The notes: a model not told the origin generated them from the sequence alone. A stretch of 39,276 nucleotides of DNA from an uncultured Christensenellaceae bacterium (GCA_910586675.1 CAJUJO010000013.1:1-39276), one strand, 5' to 3'; positions 7,957 to 16,122 are shown, numbered from the stretch's first letter. Made by a program: numbers and translations.

Positions 7957-8883
7957 TTATTCTTCTGTTTCGGAAGTCGGCTGATCGGGCGTTTCGGTCT
8001 CGTTTCCACGAGAATTTCCGAGATAGGTGCCGAAAAATCCGCTGAATCCGCCCTTTTTATATCCGCTTCCGGACGAACCGTCGCGTTTGAGGCTCGTTCC
8101 CGAAGATTGCGGCGTTTCTTCGGATGGAAGTTCACGCTTAGGATACGGCTTTCTCTCGCCGTAATTTCCGCTCCTGCCGTTTCTGTCGCGGTTAAATCCG
8201 CCGCGCTTATCGCGGTTGAATTCCCTGCCGCCGCGGTTTCCGTCCTTCCTGTCGTAACTTCTCAAATTTTTAGGAATAATCACGACGAACCGCGCGGGTT
8301 CTTTTCCTTCGCTTTTCGTCGTAACCTCGGTATTTTCCGAAAGAGCTGCATGAATTATTCTGCGCTCATAGGGGTTCATCGGCTCCAAACGAACCTTTTT
8401 ACCGAGCTTTACCGCTTTTGCGGCAAGCTTTTCCGCCACGCGGCGAAGGGTCGATTCTCTGTCCTCTCGATAATTTTCGCAGTCAACCACGACACGCCTG
8501 TAATCCCTGCGCCCCGTATTGGCAACGGCTCCCGCCAGAATCTGAATGGCGTCGATGACCTCTCCGCGCCTGCCGATCAGTCCGCGCGCCGACTCGCTCC
8601 TGAGGTTGATTTCGATTTTTTCGTCCTCACTGCTCAAAACGGGCACGGCATCGGAGGTGAGCTTCTCAAACAACCCCTTCAAAAAATCGACCGCGCGCTC
8701 ACCGTCCGTACGGTTATCTTTTACGGTAATTTTTACGCTTGCGGGCACAGAACCGAATAATTTCTTTTTTCCCTCTTCGAGCACGGTAATCTCCGCTTCT
8801 TCGCGGGTTACGCCCAAAGCGTTAAGCCCCGTTTCAACGGCCTCTTCCACCGTTTTTCCGCTGAAAATTTCCTGTCTGTCCAT
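7957..8883 (-). CDS. khpB: RNA-binding protein KhpB/Jag with RGG-like tail
   Basis: A 308-residue KhpB (Jag, EloR) protein. It has the Jag_N domain (about 1-52), a type II KH domain with GLIGRRGEVIDA (101-112) and an R3H domain (about 150-207) with RRIIH at 174-178. In Firmicutes it binds RNA with KhpA and influences cell elongation and division. The last ~100 residues (209-308) are an added, disordered tail rich in Arg, Gly and Asn (NRGG, KRGG, YGER and similar), ending in an acidic Thr/Glu stretch. The gene lies 15 nt after yidC with GAGGAAAG before the ATG, the normal order for the origin cluster. Confidence 0.95.
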   Translation of the reverse strand: MDRQEIFSGKTVEEAVETGLNALGVTREEAEITVLEEGKKKLFGSVPASVKITVKDNRTDGERAVDFLKGLFEKLTSDAVPVLSSEDEKIEINLRSESARGLIGRRGEVIDAIQILAGAVANTGRRDYRRVVVDCENYREDRESTLRRVAEKLAAKAVKLGKKVRLEPMNPYERRIIHAALSENTEVTTKSEGKEPARFVVIIPKNLRSYDRKDGNRGGREFNRDKRGGFNRDRNGRSGNYGERKPYPKRELPSEETPQSSGTSLKRDGSSGSGYKKGGFSGFFGTYLGNSRGNETETPDQPTSETEE

Positions 8884-8898
8884 TTTCTTTCCTCTTAA

Positions 8899-10431
8899 TT
8901 ATCTTTTTTTGTTCTTTTTATCTTTTTTGTTCTCTTCTTTCGTCTTCCACGGAACGGTACGCGTATATTTCTGCTTGATCGCTTCCGCTTCCTTTTTCCG
9001 GAACACCCTGTCGAGGATAAGATTGGCTAAGAGCGTTACCAGAATGCCGATAAAACTGCTCATCGACATATAAATGGAGAACATGGCACTATACATGAAC
9101 GCAAAGATCGCGTAAATGAGCGGCATCATGATCATCATGATTTTCTGCGTTTTCGCGCCCGAACCGTCTACCGTCTGATATTTGTTGCTCTCCTTTTGGC
9201 TCTTCATGGTGATAAACTGCGATAAAACCATAAGTCCGATAGAGATGACGATCATGATAAAGTAACCGTTCGGCGCTTCCTTTTCCTGCTGCATCTGAGA
9301 GGTAATATTATTATAGAAGGTTTCGCTTACAGCTTCTTTTACGGAAACGGAATTTGTCTGACCTTCCAGCGTAACGCCCGAGCGGATGCTCCCAACAAAG
9401 GAATTGTAATCCTGTATGGGGTGGGAATAGGAGACGTCGGGATTATAAATGTTCCTAATCCAAAGAAAGGAGGGGGGATTTTCCGCATACGCTTTCGCCG
9501 CGGCGTGCGCTCCCATGTCGGAAATCAGTCTCCTGCACGCGGTTTGGCGCGTCAGATCAACGTTTTCGGCGATCATTGCGTCGATTTTCGCGGCATTGAT
9601 TGTCTGCTCCGCGCCCGTTTTATCGTTGTACGTTACCGTTCCCGCATAAATCCTGTCTACGTCGAGCTGATATTGACGGCTGACGTCCGTTGTTTCCAGC
9701 GAATAGATATAGAAAAGGAATTTATCTTCGCCTTTTCCTTTTACAGAAAGGAATTTGTCTCCGTTTTCTTCTTCGTACATGGAATAAACGATATTTTCGC
9801 GTTCCCAGGATGCACCGTTCTGCCAGGTATGTTCGTCTTTATTTTCGTTTTCGCCCCAAACGAGTACATAATTCCCGTTTTCGTCGGGCTGTAATTTACC
9901 TTGTTCGTCGCGGGAGTTGACAATTTGATAATCGCAACCGTCTACGCCGTATTCGAGAATAGCGCTATTGTATGCGCTCGCCATCTTTTCGTACGTGCTC
10001 AGATTGGCATACTGAGAATAGGCGTTAAAGCCCTGGAAGGCGACGATGAGAATGACGAGGGAGACGATCATGGGCAGACAGGCGCCGAACATGCTGTAAC
10101 CGTTCTTTTTGTACAGTTCCATCATCTTTTGACTGTACTGATTTTTATCGTTGGCGTACTGTTTTTGCAGCTTTTCGAGATCGTCCTGCATATTGCGCAT
10201 GATGAGCGTCTGTTTTCTCATTTTCACGCGCTGATAAATATCGAAGGGCAGCGTAATGGCTTTCAGGACGAGTGTAAAGACAATAACGCCGAGTCCTATC
10301 ATGTTGGGTCCCGACCCTACGCTTTCAATGATGATTTTAGCAAATTGTCCCAGCCAATCGAGACCGATTTGGAAGCCCTGCGTGAGCATGGGAAAATCGA
10401 CCGACTCCGCCAATAAGGAAAATATGTTCAT
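8899..10431 (-). CDS. yidC: Membrane protein insertase YidC with enlarged extracytoplasmic insert
   Basis: A 510-residue YidC/Oxa1 insertase. Core segments are TM1 (about 44-62, with Lys57 at the place of the hydrophilic-groove Arg), a cytoplasmic hairpin (about 75-108), YKKNGYSMFGACLPM (107-121) leading into TM2, the NPPSFLWIRNIYNPD segment (318-332), and later TMs (about 390-408, 430-447, 452-472). A basic C-tail follows. Typical Firmicute YidC is 250-300 residues; here about 180 residues (about 138-318), rich in Tyr, Glu and Asn, sit between TM2 and the FLWI segment on the outer face. I see no lipobox. It overlaps nothing and lies 15 nt from yidD and khpB. Confidence 0.95.
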   Translation of the reverse strand: MNIFSLLAESVDFPMLTQGFQIGLDWLGQFAKIIIESVGSGPNMIGLGVIVFTLVLKAITLPFDIYQRVKMRKQTLIMRNMQDDLEKLQKQYANDKNQYSQKMMELYKKNGYSMFGACLPMIVSLVILIVAFQGFNAYSQYANLSTYEKMASAYNSAILEYGVDGCDYQIVNSRDEQGKLQPDENGNYVLVWGENENKDEHTWQNGASWERENIVYSMYEEENGDKFLSVKGKGEDKFLFYIYSLETTDVSRQYQLDVDRIYAGTVTYNDKTGAEQTINAAKIDAMIAENVDLTRQTACRRLISDMGAHAAAKAYAENPPSFLWIRNIYNPDVSYSHPIQDYNSFVGSIRSGVTLEGQTNSVSVKEAVSETFYNNITSQMQQEKEAPNGYFIMIVISIGLMVLSQFITMKSQKESNKYQTVDGSGAKTQKIMMIMMPLIYAIFAFMYSAMFSIYMSMSSFIGILVTLLANLILDRVFRKKEAEAIKQKYTRTVPWKTKEENKKDKKNKKR

Positions 10432-10446
10432 GTTATACCGTTTCGG

Positions 10447-10749
10447 TCAGTAAAGCCATCTGACCTTCCAATAAAATTCGGGCGCGGGATCGAATCCTCC
10501 CTTAGACAGGGGGTTACAGCGTAAAATTCGCCAGCAGCCCAGCAAAATTCCCACAATCACGCCCCAATTGTTGATGCACCGCTTGGTGTATTCCGAACAA
10601 GTTGGGGTATAAAGGCAAGTATGACGGGAAAGACGGTTCTGATAAAACCCTATCATTCCCATACAAATCATTTTCAGATACGGCTTAAAAACTTTGCGGC
10701 GGAGGAAAAGATAATTTTTTTTGAAAATGTATTTCAAATTAATTTTCAA
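10447..10749 (-). CDS. yidD: Membrane protein insertion efficiency factor YidD
   Basis: About 100 residues of the YidD family, a small amphipathic protein that helps YidC-dependent insertion. The diagnostic segment CLYTPTCSEY is at 45-54 and is followed by RILRCNPLSKGGFDPAP near 74-90. The longest frame starts with TTG at 10749 and overlaps rnpA by 11 nt; the site upstream is weak, and a later ATG (at MICMGM, residue 27) would give a length closer to the conserved core. I keep the long form but the start is uncertain. Confidence 0.93.
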   Translation of the reverse strand: MKINLKYIFKKNYLFLRRKVFKPYLKMICMGMIGFYQNRLSRHTCLYTPTCSEYTKRCINNWGVIVGILLGCWRILRCNPLSKGGFDPAPEFYWKVRWLY

Positions 10750-11065
10750 TCAGCTTTTCCCTTTTTAATATTTTTTCCATATCGTGAGAAAAAGAGGAAA
10801 AAGAATACTCTTCCCTCACTTTGGGAATGAGAAGAACGGAAACGGGGCAGGTAAACTTGTCCGCATATAAACGGAAGCTTTCGCGCAGGAGTCTTTTAAT
10901 ACGGTTGCGCTGAACGCTCTTTCCGTACTTTTTCCCGACGCATACCGCCATTTTCAGTCTGTCCGACGGCAGATATACCGCCGTTACCGTCCCGCCGTAT
11001 ATTCTTTTTCCCGTTTTAATGATTTTGGAAAAATCTTTTTTCTTTTTCAGCCGCAGATAATTCAT
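10739..11065 (-). CDS. rnpA: Ribonuclease P protein component
   Basis: A 108-residue RnpA, the basic protein subunit that helps the RNase P RNA cut tRNA 5-prime leaders. The signature RNRIKRLLRE is at 53-62, preceded by a central cleft sheet (TVTAVYLPSDRLKMAVCVGKK, about 26-46). It follows rpmH after 9 nt and precedes yidD with a short overlap, the standard rpmH-rnpA-yidD-yidC order. Confidence 0.97.
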   Translation of the reverse strand: MNYLRLKKKKDFSKIIKTGKRIYGGTVTAVYLPSDRLKMAVCVGKKYGKSVQRNRIKRLLRESFRLYADKFTCPVSVLLIPKVREEYSFSSFSHDMEKILKREKLIEN

Positions 11066-11074
11066 GCCGGACTT

Positions 11075-11209
11075 TTATGCGGAAATATGTTTTCTACCCT
11101 TATTTCTTCTTCTTTTGAGAACGTTTCTGCCGCCCTGCGTCTTCATTCTCTGTCTGAACCCGTGCACTTTACTTCTCTGTCTCTTTTTGGGTTGATACGT
11201 TCTTTTCAT
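11075..11209 (-). CDS. rpmH: Ribosomal protein bL34
   Basis: A 44-residue bL34 read on the minus strand from ATG 11209 to TAA 11077-11075. It opens MKRTYQPKKRQRSKVHGFR, then has RMKTQGGRNVLKRRRNKGRK, the near-invariant sequence of the family. AAGGAG lies about 8 nt before the start. A consensus promoter sits directly upstream, just past the end of dnaN. Confidence 0.98.
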   Translation of the reverse strand: MKRTYQPKKRQRSKVHGFRQRMKTQGGRNVLKRRRNKGRKHISA

Positions 11210-11246
11210 TGTATATTACTCCTTATAAAGTTTGTATGCTTTCTTG

Positions 11247-11275
11247 ATTATACGGTTTTTCCCCCGTTCCGTCAA
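11247..11275 (-). promoter_or_regulatory. Strong sigma-A promoter of rpmH
   Basis: On the minus strand TTGACG (11275-11270), 17 bp, TATAAT (11252-11247). It begins a few bases after the dnaN stop, so the ribosomal/RNase P/YidC operon has its own strong start. Confidence 0.9.
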
Positions 11276-11279
11276 GCGA

Positions 11280-12377
11280 TTACGAGGCGTTTCTTACGGG
11301 TAAAATCAAATATAACCCGTCTTTCTTTTCCTTGTTCTGAATGATAAAGGGCGAAACTGCGCCGTTAAAGGAGAGGACGACTTCCTCTTCACTCAAAGCG
11401 CGCAGCGCATCGAGAAGATATTTGGCGTTCATGGAAATGGACATATCCTTTCCTTGTGTTTCCGCCTTCATGCACTCGGCAACGTTTCCTATTTCGGAAA
11501 CAGAGGAAACTTTCACCGCGCCGCCGCCGATTTCCAGCGTTACGAGATTGTTTTTGTCCCCGCGGATAAGAATCGCGGCGCGTTCGGTGCTGGCGATGAG
11601 CTCCGTGCGGGAAAGGGTAACGTTCGTCGCGAAAGAATTGGGAAGAACGCTCTCCTTTCTGATAAATTCACCCTGATACAGGCGGGAAACGATGACCATG
11701 TCACCGAATTTAACCATGAGCATTCCTCCCTGCGTATAGAGCGTAATTTCTTCCTCTTCTCCCGTCAGCATTCTGGAAATTTCGCCCAGCGTGCGCGCGG
11801 GGCATATAATGCTCTGTTCTCCGCTTTTTGCAAGAATTTCCGCCGCGGAGAGCGCAAGCCTGTATCCGTCGAGCGCGGTAATTTCCAGACGATCGGAAAA
11901 ATCCATCAAACATCCTTTCAATACGGGACGGGAATCGTCCTGCGCGCAGCAGAAGGTCGTTTCCGCGATGATGTTTTTCAATGCTTCCTGTTTCATAACG
12001 AAGGAATTTTCCCCGATCTCAAGGTTAATTTTGGGGAATTCGTCGGCACTTATTACCTGCATAAAAGAAGTGTTTTCGCCGTATTTGATTTCCAATCCCT
12101 TCTCGCAGGTAGAAAGACATATCTCTTCTCCCGAAAGTTTTCCCGTAAAGTCAGCAAACAATTTTCCGGGCACGCATATTTCCCCTTCTTCGAATACTTC
12201 CGCTTTCGCCGTTTTTTGAATGGAAAGTTCTCCGTCCGTCGCAAGAAAAGTAATCTCCTCGTTTCCCGCCGTAATTTTAATGCATTCGAGTACGGGAGCC
12301 GTCGTGCGCACCGCGCACGCCTTGCTTACTTTTGCAACCGCCTCCGAGAGAGTCAACCCGTCGCAAACAAATTTCAT
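11280..12377 (-). CDS. dnaN: DNA polymerase III sliding clamp, beta subunit
   Basis: A 365-residue beta clamp with three repeated clamp domains (about 1-118, 125-240, 243-365), the usual length. Family segments include the N-terminal MKFVCDGLTLSEAVAKVSKA, FPKINLE (near 114-120), ALDGYRLA (near 173-180), and the C-terminal LILPVR motif. AAGGAGG lies upstream of the ATG. The gene begins at the edge of the origin region and points the same way as rpmH. In most Firmicutes dnaN follows dnaA and points away from rpmH, so the arrangement here implies loss or relocation of dnaA together with an inversion. Confidence 0.97.
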   Translation of the reverse strand: MKFVCDGLTLSEAVAKVSKACAVRTTAPVLECIKITAGNEEITFLATDGELSIQKTAKAEVFEEGEICVPGKLFADFTGKLSGEEICLSTCEKGLEIKYGENTSFMQVISADEFPKINLEIGENSFVMKQEALKNIIAETTFCCAQDDSRPVLKGCLMDFSDRLEITALDGYRLALSAAEILAKSGEQSIICPARTLGEISRMLTGEEEEITLYTQGGMLMVKFGDMVIVSRLYQGEFIRKESVLPNSFATNVTLSRTELIASTERAAILIRGDKNNLVTLEIGGGAVKVSSVSEIGNVAECMKAETQGKDMSISMNAKYLLDALRALSEEEVVLSFNGAVSPFIIQNKEKKDGLYLILPVRNAS

Positions 12378-12379
12378 GT

Positions 12380-12710
12380 TCTGCCTCCTTTTTTGTGAAG
12401 ATGATATTTTATAATAATTAATTTAATAGTAATAATAAAGCGTGTGGAATTGTGGACAAGCGGTGCTCGTTTGATAAAAAACGGATAAAACAGCCTGTTT
12501 TATATGAAAAATTCCCGAAAGTCTGCATATTTTCAACGATTATACGAATTTTTCCCGCTGCCGTAATGTGGAAACCGTGTGGAAAAAATGTTTAAGGAAG
12601 ATGGTTGTCCACGCACCGTAAAGAGACGGCTGCGCCGGAAAAAAGGTTTTCTGAAAAAAAGAAAGGGTTGTCCACAAAAAATTAAACATTGTGGAAAAAG
12701 TTATCCCGTT
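12380..12710. other. Probable chromosomal replication origin (oriC)
   Basis: The 490-bp gap between divergent dnaN and rsmG holds many DnaA-box-like 9-mers. Reverse orientation: 12443-12451 (weak), 12451-12459 TGTGGACAA, 12567-12575, 12578-12586 TGTGGAAAA, 12690-12698. Forward: 12605-12613 TTGTCCACG, 12668-12676 TTGTCCACA, 12701-12709 (weak). An AT-rich tract at 12396-12440 is a candidate unwinding element; next to the first boxes the top strand read 3-prime to 5-prime from 12438 gives AAT AAT AAT GAT AAT, which matches the DnaA-trio pattern. Genes on both sides mostly point away. dnaA itself is absent. Confidence 0.85.
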
Positions 12711-12834
12711 TTTTACACATACGGTGGAAACGCCGCACGGCGGCGCATTCTTCCTTTATTATAGCCGAAAAGGGCGGAAAATTCAAGTAATTTTTCGGCA
12801 ATCGGAAAAAATAAAATACGCTTTTGTGAAAGAC

Positions 12835-12863
12835 TTGAAAATGCGTTTCCGTTATGATATAAT
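12835..12863 (+). promoter_or_regulatory. Sigma-A promoter of rsmG, likely leaderless
   Basis: TTGAAA (12835-12840), 17 bp, TATAAT (12858-12863). The predicted transcription start, 6-8 nt downstream, coincides with the ATG at 12871. Confidence 0.75.
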
Positions 12864-12870
12864 AATGTTT

Positions 12871-13566
12871 ATGAAAATGAATTGCGCGGATGCGGAACAA
12901 CGGGTATTTTGCAAAGAAAACAGAGAGAAATTTCGCTGTTTCTGCCTGCTCCTGCAGGAATATAATAAAAGATATAATTTGACCGCGATCACGGATGAGA
13001 AAGAAATTTATTACAAGCATTTCGTCGATTCCGTCGCGGGAGAGGAATTTTTTCCGAAAAACGCTTGCGTCGCGGAGGTGGGATCGGGAGCGGGCTTTCC
13101 TTCTATCCCCTTAAAAGTCGTCAGACCCGATTTGAAGTTTACCCTTATAGAGAGCACGGGAAAAAAATGCGAGTTTCTGCGAATTGTGTGTGAAAAGCTC
13201 GGACTTTCGGATATGACCGTTCTGGGCGTCCGCGCGGAAGACGCGGGAAAGGATTCGCATTATCGGGAAAAGTTCGACGTATGTACGGCGCGCGCCGTGG
13301 CGCGGCTGAATACGCTGGCGGAATACTGTATGCCCTTTGTCAAAAAAGAGGGTGTTTTCGTAGCATATAAGGGGAACGCCGAAGAGGAAATCAAGGAAGC
13401 GGAGCGCGCTCTGTCATTGCTCGGCGGCGGAAAAATCGAGAGATACTCTTACGAATTGCCCGAAAGTTTCGGAAGCCGTACGCTCGTCGTTGCTCAAAAG
13501 AGGGAAAAAACGCCCGAAAAATTTCCGCGCGGCAGAGGAAAGGAAAGGAGCAGCCCCATCATATGA
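12871..13566 (+). CDS. rsmG: 16S rRNA (guanine-N7) methyltransferase RsmG
   Basis: About 231 residues from ATG 12871. RsmG (GidB) uses SAM to methylate G527 of 16S rRNA. Seen motifs are YNLTAI (35-40), the SAM-binding EVGSGAGFPSIPL (69-81), and ESTGKKCEFL (94-103). The open frame extends upstream to 12691, but that part overlaps DnaA boxes and the promoter and is unlike RsmG, so I reject it. ATGs at 12865, 12871 and 12877 are all possible; none has a Shine-Dalgarno site, and the promoter suggests a leaderless start. Its last bases overlap the next gene by 4 nt. RsmG next to oriC is common. Confidence 0.93.
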   Translation: MKMNCADAEQRVFCKENREKFRCFCLLLQEYNKRYNLTAITDEKEIYYKHFVDSVAGEEFFPKNACVAEVGSGAGFPSIPLKVVRPDLKFTLIESTGKKCEFLRIVCEKLGLSDMTVLGVRAEDAGKDSHYREKFDVCTARAVARLNTLAEYCMPFVKKEGVFVAYKGNAEEEIKEAERALSLLGGGKIERYSYELPESFGSRTLVVAQKREKTPEKFPRGRGKERSSPII

Positions 13567-14015
13567 ACGGGAAATCGTGCGCCTTGACGGGACACAGAGA
13601 AATAGAATCCGGTTTCGATGAAAATCGTCTGTACGATAAACTCGAAGAACTGATTCAAAGCGGATACGATTATTTTTATTGCGGCATGGCGCAGGGTTTC
13701 GATCTGCTTGCGCTCGGATGTCTGTGCGACTTAAAGCGGAAATACAAAATTTTCGTCGAAGCTTGCATTCCCTATGCGGGGCAGGAAAATTATTTTCCCG
13801 TTCGGGAGAAGAAAAAATACCGCGAATTGCTGCAATGGTGCGATAAAAAGACGGTGATTTCCGAATTTTATTACGACGGCTGTCTGCTCCGCAGAAACCG
13901 ATATATGGCGGACGGCGCGGACGCCGTGCTCGCCTACTGCAAAACGGAAAAGGGAGGCACGGCGTATACCGTGCATTACGCGCAAAAAAAGGGAATCCCC
14001 GTCTTTTTCATATAA
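13563..14015 (+). CDS. SLOG-family protein (DUF1273, YpsA-like)
   Basis: A 150-residue Rossmann-like protein. Features are an N-terminal TGHR (9-12), a GMAQGFDLLA loop (41-50) and a C-terminal segment EKGGTAYTVHYAQKKGIPVF. These belong to the SLOG/YpsA group, thought to bind nucleotide-derived ligands; B. subtilis YpsA affects cell division. It starts inside the rsmG stop (ATGA overlap), so it is probably translated by coupling from rsmG. Confidence 0.8.
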   Translation: MNGKSCALTGHREIESGFDENRLYDKLEELIQSGYDYFYCGMAQGFDLLALGCLCDLKRKYKIFVEACIPYAGQENYFPVREKKKYRELLQWCDKKTVISEFYYDGCLLRRNRYMADGADAVLAYCKTEKGGTAYTVHYAQKKGIPVFFI

Positions 14016-14093
14016 GAAGTCGAATTTCGGCGAAAAAAATCGGTTAATTCCGGCAAAATTGTGTTATATAATAAACAAAGAGGAGTTATTTAT

Positions 14094-14669
14094 ATGCCTT
14101 GGTATACGAATTTAAGCGTTCTGGAACAGGTATTATTCTGGATTTCCGTCGTGGCGAGCGTTCTTCTCGTCGTGCAGATTATCCTTATGCTCTGTTCGTT
14201 TGCGGGCGTCGACGCCGACGGAGACGGTGCGTTCGACGGAGATATGGATACGGACGGCGGACTTTCCTTCTTTTCGCTGAAAGGAATTACGGCGTTCTTT
14301 GCGCTCGGCGGTTGGTGCGGGTTCGCCGCGGCGACCTATCTTCCCGGTAACGTTTGGGCGCCCGTTCTCATCGCGGTGTTTACCGGTTCGGCGGCGCTTG
14401 TCGGCGTGGGATTTGCCATGAAGGCAATTTCCCGCTTGCAGTGTTCGGGCAACCTCGTTCCCGAAAAGCTGACGGGACTTACCGCCACCGTTTACGTTTC
14501 TATTCCCGCGGGGCGCGCGGGGCGCGGAAAGATCACGCTCACCGCGCAGGGAAAGTATATGGAAATCGACGCCGTAACGGACGAAGAAGAGAGAATTTCC
14601 ACCGACGAGCAGGTAAAAATCGTATCTTATACCGACGATTTCGCCGTCGTGGAGCGTAATAATAAATAA
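14094..14669 (+). CDS. NfeD-like membrane protein
   Basis: About 191 residues from ATG 14094, which has AAAGAGGAG upstream; the longer frame from 14061 lacks such a site. Three membrane helices (about 12-36, 60-84, 88-110) and a C-terminal NfeD-type OB domain (about 125-190, GLTATVYVSIPAGRAGRGKI and EQVKIVSY). Between the first two helices lies a very acidic loop (about 39-55, VDADGDGAFDGDMDTDGG) reminiscent of an EF-hand-like calcium loop. The next gene is flotillin, the same pairing as yuaF-floT in Bacillus, where NfeD-type proteins cooperate with flotillin in membrane microdomains. A TATAAT at 14067-14072 is a possible -10 box. Confidence 0.85.
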   Translation: MPWYTNLSVLEQVLFWISVVASVLLVVQIILMLCSFAGVDADGDGAFDGDMDTDGGLSFFSLKGITAFFALGGWCGFAAATYLPGNVWAPVLIAVFTGSAALVGVGFAMKAISRLQCSGNLVPEKLTGLTATVYVSIPAGRAGRGKITLTAQGKYMEIDAVTDEEERISTDEQVKIVSYTDDFAVVERNNK

Positions 14670-14712
14670 AAAGCCGAAAAAATTTCGGTAAAATAAAGGA
14701 GAGAATGAAAAA

Positions 14713-16122
14713 ATGCCCCCTGTAATTGTAGCCGTCATTGTGGTAGCGGTATTACTGCTCTTCATGATTTTACTCACGGTCGCCGTCCGTTACAAGACGT
14801 GTCCGCCCGATAAGATTATGGTCATTTACGGTAAGATTTCCGCCAATCCCGACGGAACGTACCGTTCGGCAAAGTGCGTGCACGGCGGCGCGGCGTTCGT
14901 TTGGCCGTTTTTCCAGAAGTATACCTTCATGGACTTGACGCCACTCGCCATTTCCGTCGATTTGAAGAGCGCGCTTTCCAAGCAGAACATCCGTATCGAC
15001 GTTCCCAGCATCTTCACCGTCGGTATTTCCACCGACCCCGGCATTATGCAGAACGCGGCGGAACGCCTCCGTATGCTCACCATGAACAATATCTCCGACC
15101 TCGCGCGGGATATTATTTTCGGTCAGCTTCGTCTCGTCATCGCAACCATGCAGATCGAGGAAATCAACGCCGACCGCGATAAATTTCTCGAAGCCATTTC
15201 CCGCAACGTGGAGGGCGAGCTCAAAAAAGTCGGATTAAAGCTCATCAACGTGAACGTTACCGATATTTCCGACGAATCGGGCTATATCACGGCGCTCGGG
15301 AAAGAGGCGGCGGCAAAGGCTATCAACGATGCGAAAGTCTCCGTCGCGGAAGAGGATAAAAAGGGTTCCATCGGCGAAGCGAACGCCAGAATGGAACAGC
15401 GTATCCGCGTCGCCGAAGCGGAGTCTTCGGCAATCGAGGGCGAAAATAAGGCGAAGGCGGAAATCGCGCGCTCTCAGGCTGTGCTCCGCGAAAAGGAAGC
15501 GGAAGCGTTAAAACTCGCCGTAACGGCGGAAAAGGTGCAGGCGGCGAAGGCGCTCGAAGAGAGCTACGTCGCGGAAAAGGCGGCGGAAATTTCCCGTGCC
15601 GAGCGCGAAAAAGCGACCAAGGAAGCGGATATCATCGTCGCCGCCGACATCGAAAAGCGCAAGCTGGAAATCGAGGCGGAGGCGGACGCAGAGCAGACGC
15701 GCAGAAGAGCCAAGGGTGAAGCGGACGCGATTTTCGCCAAGATGGATGCGGAAGCGCGCGGCGTGCGCGAGAAGCTCACCAAGCAGGCGGAAGGTATGGA
15801 CGCGCTCGTTAAGAGCGCGGGAACGTCCGACGAAGCGGTGCGCCTGCTCATTGCCGATAAGCTGGAAGCAATCGTTGCCGAGCAGGTCAAAGCCATTTCC
15901 GGCGTGAAGATCGACAAGGTTACCGTGTGGGACGGCGGTCAGAACGCGGAAGGAAAAACGTCTACGGCGAACTTCCTTTCGGGGCTTTTGAAGAGCCTGC
16001 CTCCCCTCGAAGAAATTTACAATATGGCGGGACTTTCCCTTCCCAAAGCCGTCGCGCCGCAGAAAACCGACTCGGAGGAAGCCGATTACGAAGAGGATGT
16101 CGACGAAGAAACGGAAGAGTAA
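14713..16122 (+). CDS. floT: Flotillin family protein
   Basis: A 469-residue flotillin/SPFH protein. It has an N-terminal membrane segment (about 4-25), an SPFH domain (about 30-190, including DLKSALSKQNIRIDVPSIF and the ISDLARDI segment), then a long Ala/Glu/Lys coiled coil (about 195-360) with EA-rich repeats, and a C-terminal region ending in an acidic tail. Flotillins scaffold membrane microdomains and influence protease (FtsH), secretion and fluidity. AAAGGAGAG precedes the ATG. It lies 43 nt after the NfeD-like gene, so the two likely form one operon; a strong terminator follows. Confidence 0.93.
   Translation: MPPVIVAVIVVAVLLLFMILLTVAVRYKTCPPDKIMVIYGKISANPDGTYRSAKCVHGGAAFVWPFFQKYTFMDLTPLAISVDLKSALSKQNIRIDVPSIFTVGISTDPGIMQNAAERLRMLTMNNISDLARDIIFGQLRLVIATMQIEEINADRDKFLEAISRNVEGELKKVGLKLINVNVTDISDESGYITALGKEAAAKAINDAKVSVAEEDKKGSIGEANARMEQRIRVAEAESSAIEGENKAKAEIARSQAVLREKEAEALKLAVTAEKVQAAKALEESYVAEKAAEISRAEREKATKEADIIVAADIEKRKLEIEAEADAEQTRRRAKGEADAIFAKMDAEARGVREKLTKQAEGMDALVKSAGTSDEAVRLLIADKLEAIVAEQVKAISGVKIDKVTVWDGGQNAEGKTSTANFLSGLLKSLPPLEEIYNMAGLSLPKAVAPQKTDSEEADYEEDVDEETEE

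Noticed and set aside
12691..12864. N-terminal extension of the rsmG frame by 58-60 residues
   Set aside because: It overlaps DnaA boxes and the promoter, is unlike RsmG, and the usual protein length is reached from ATG 12871.
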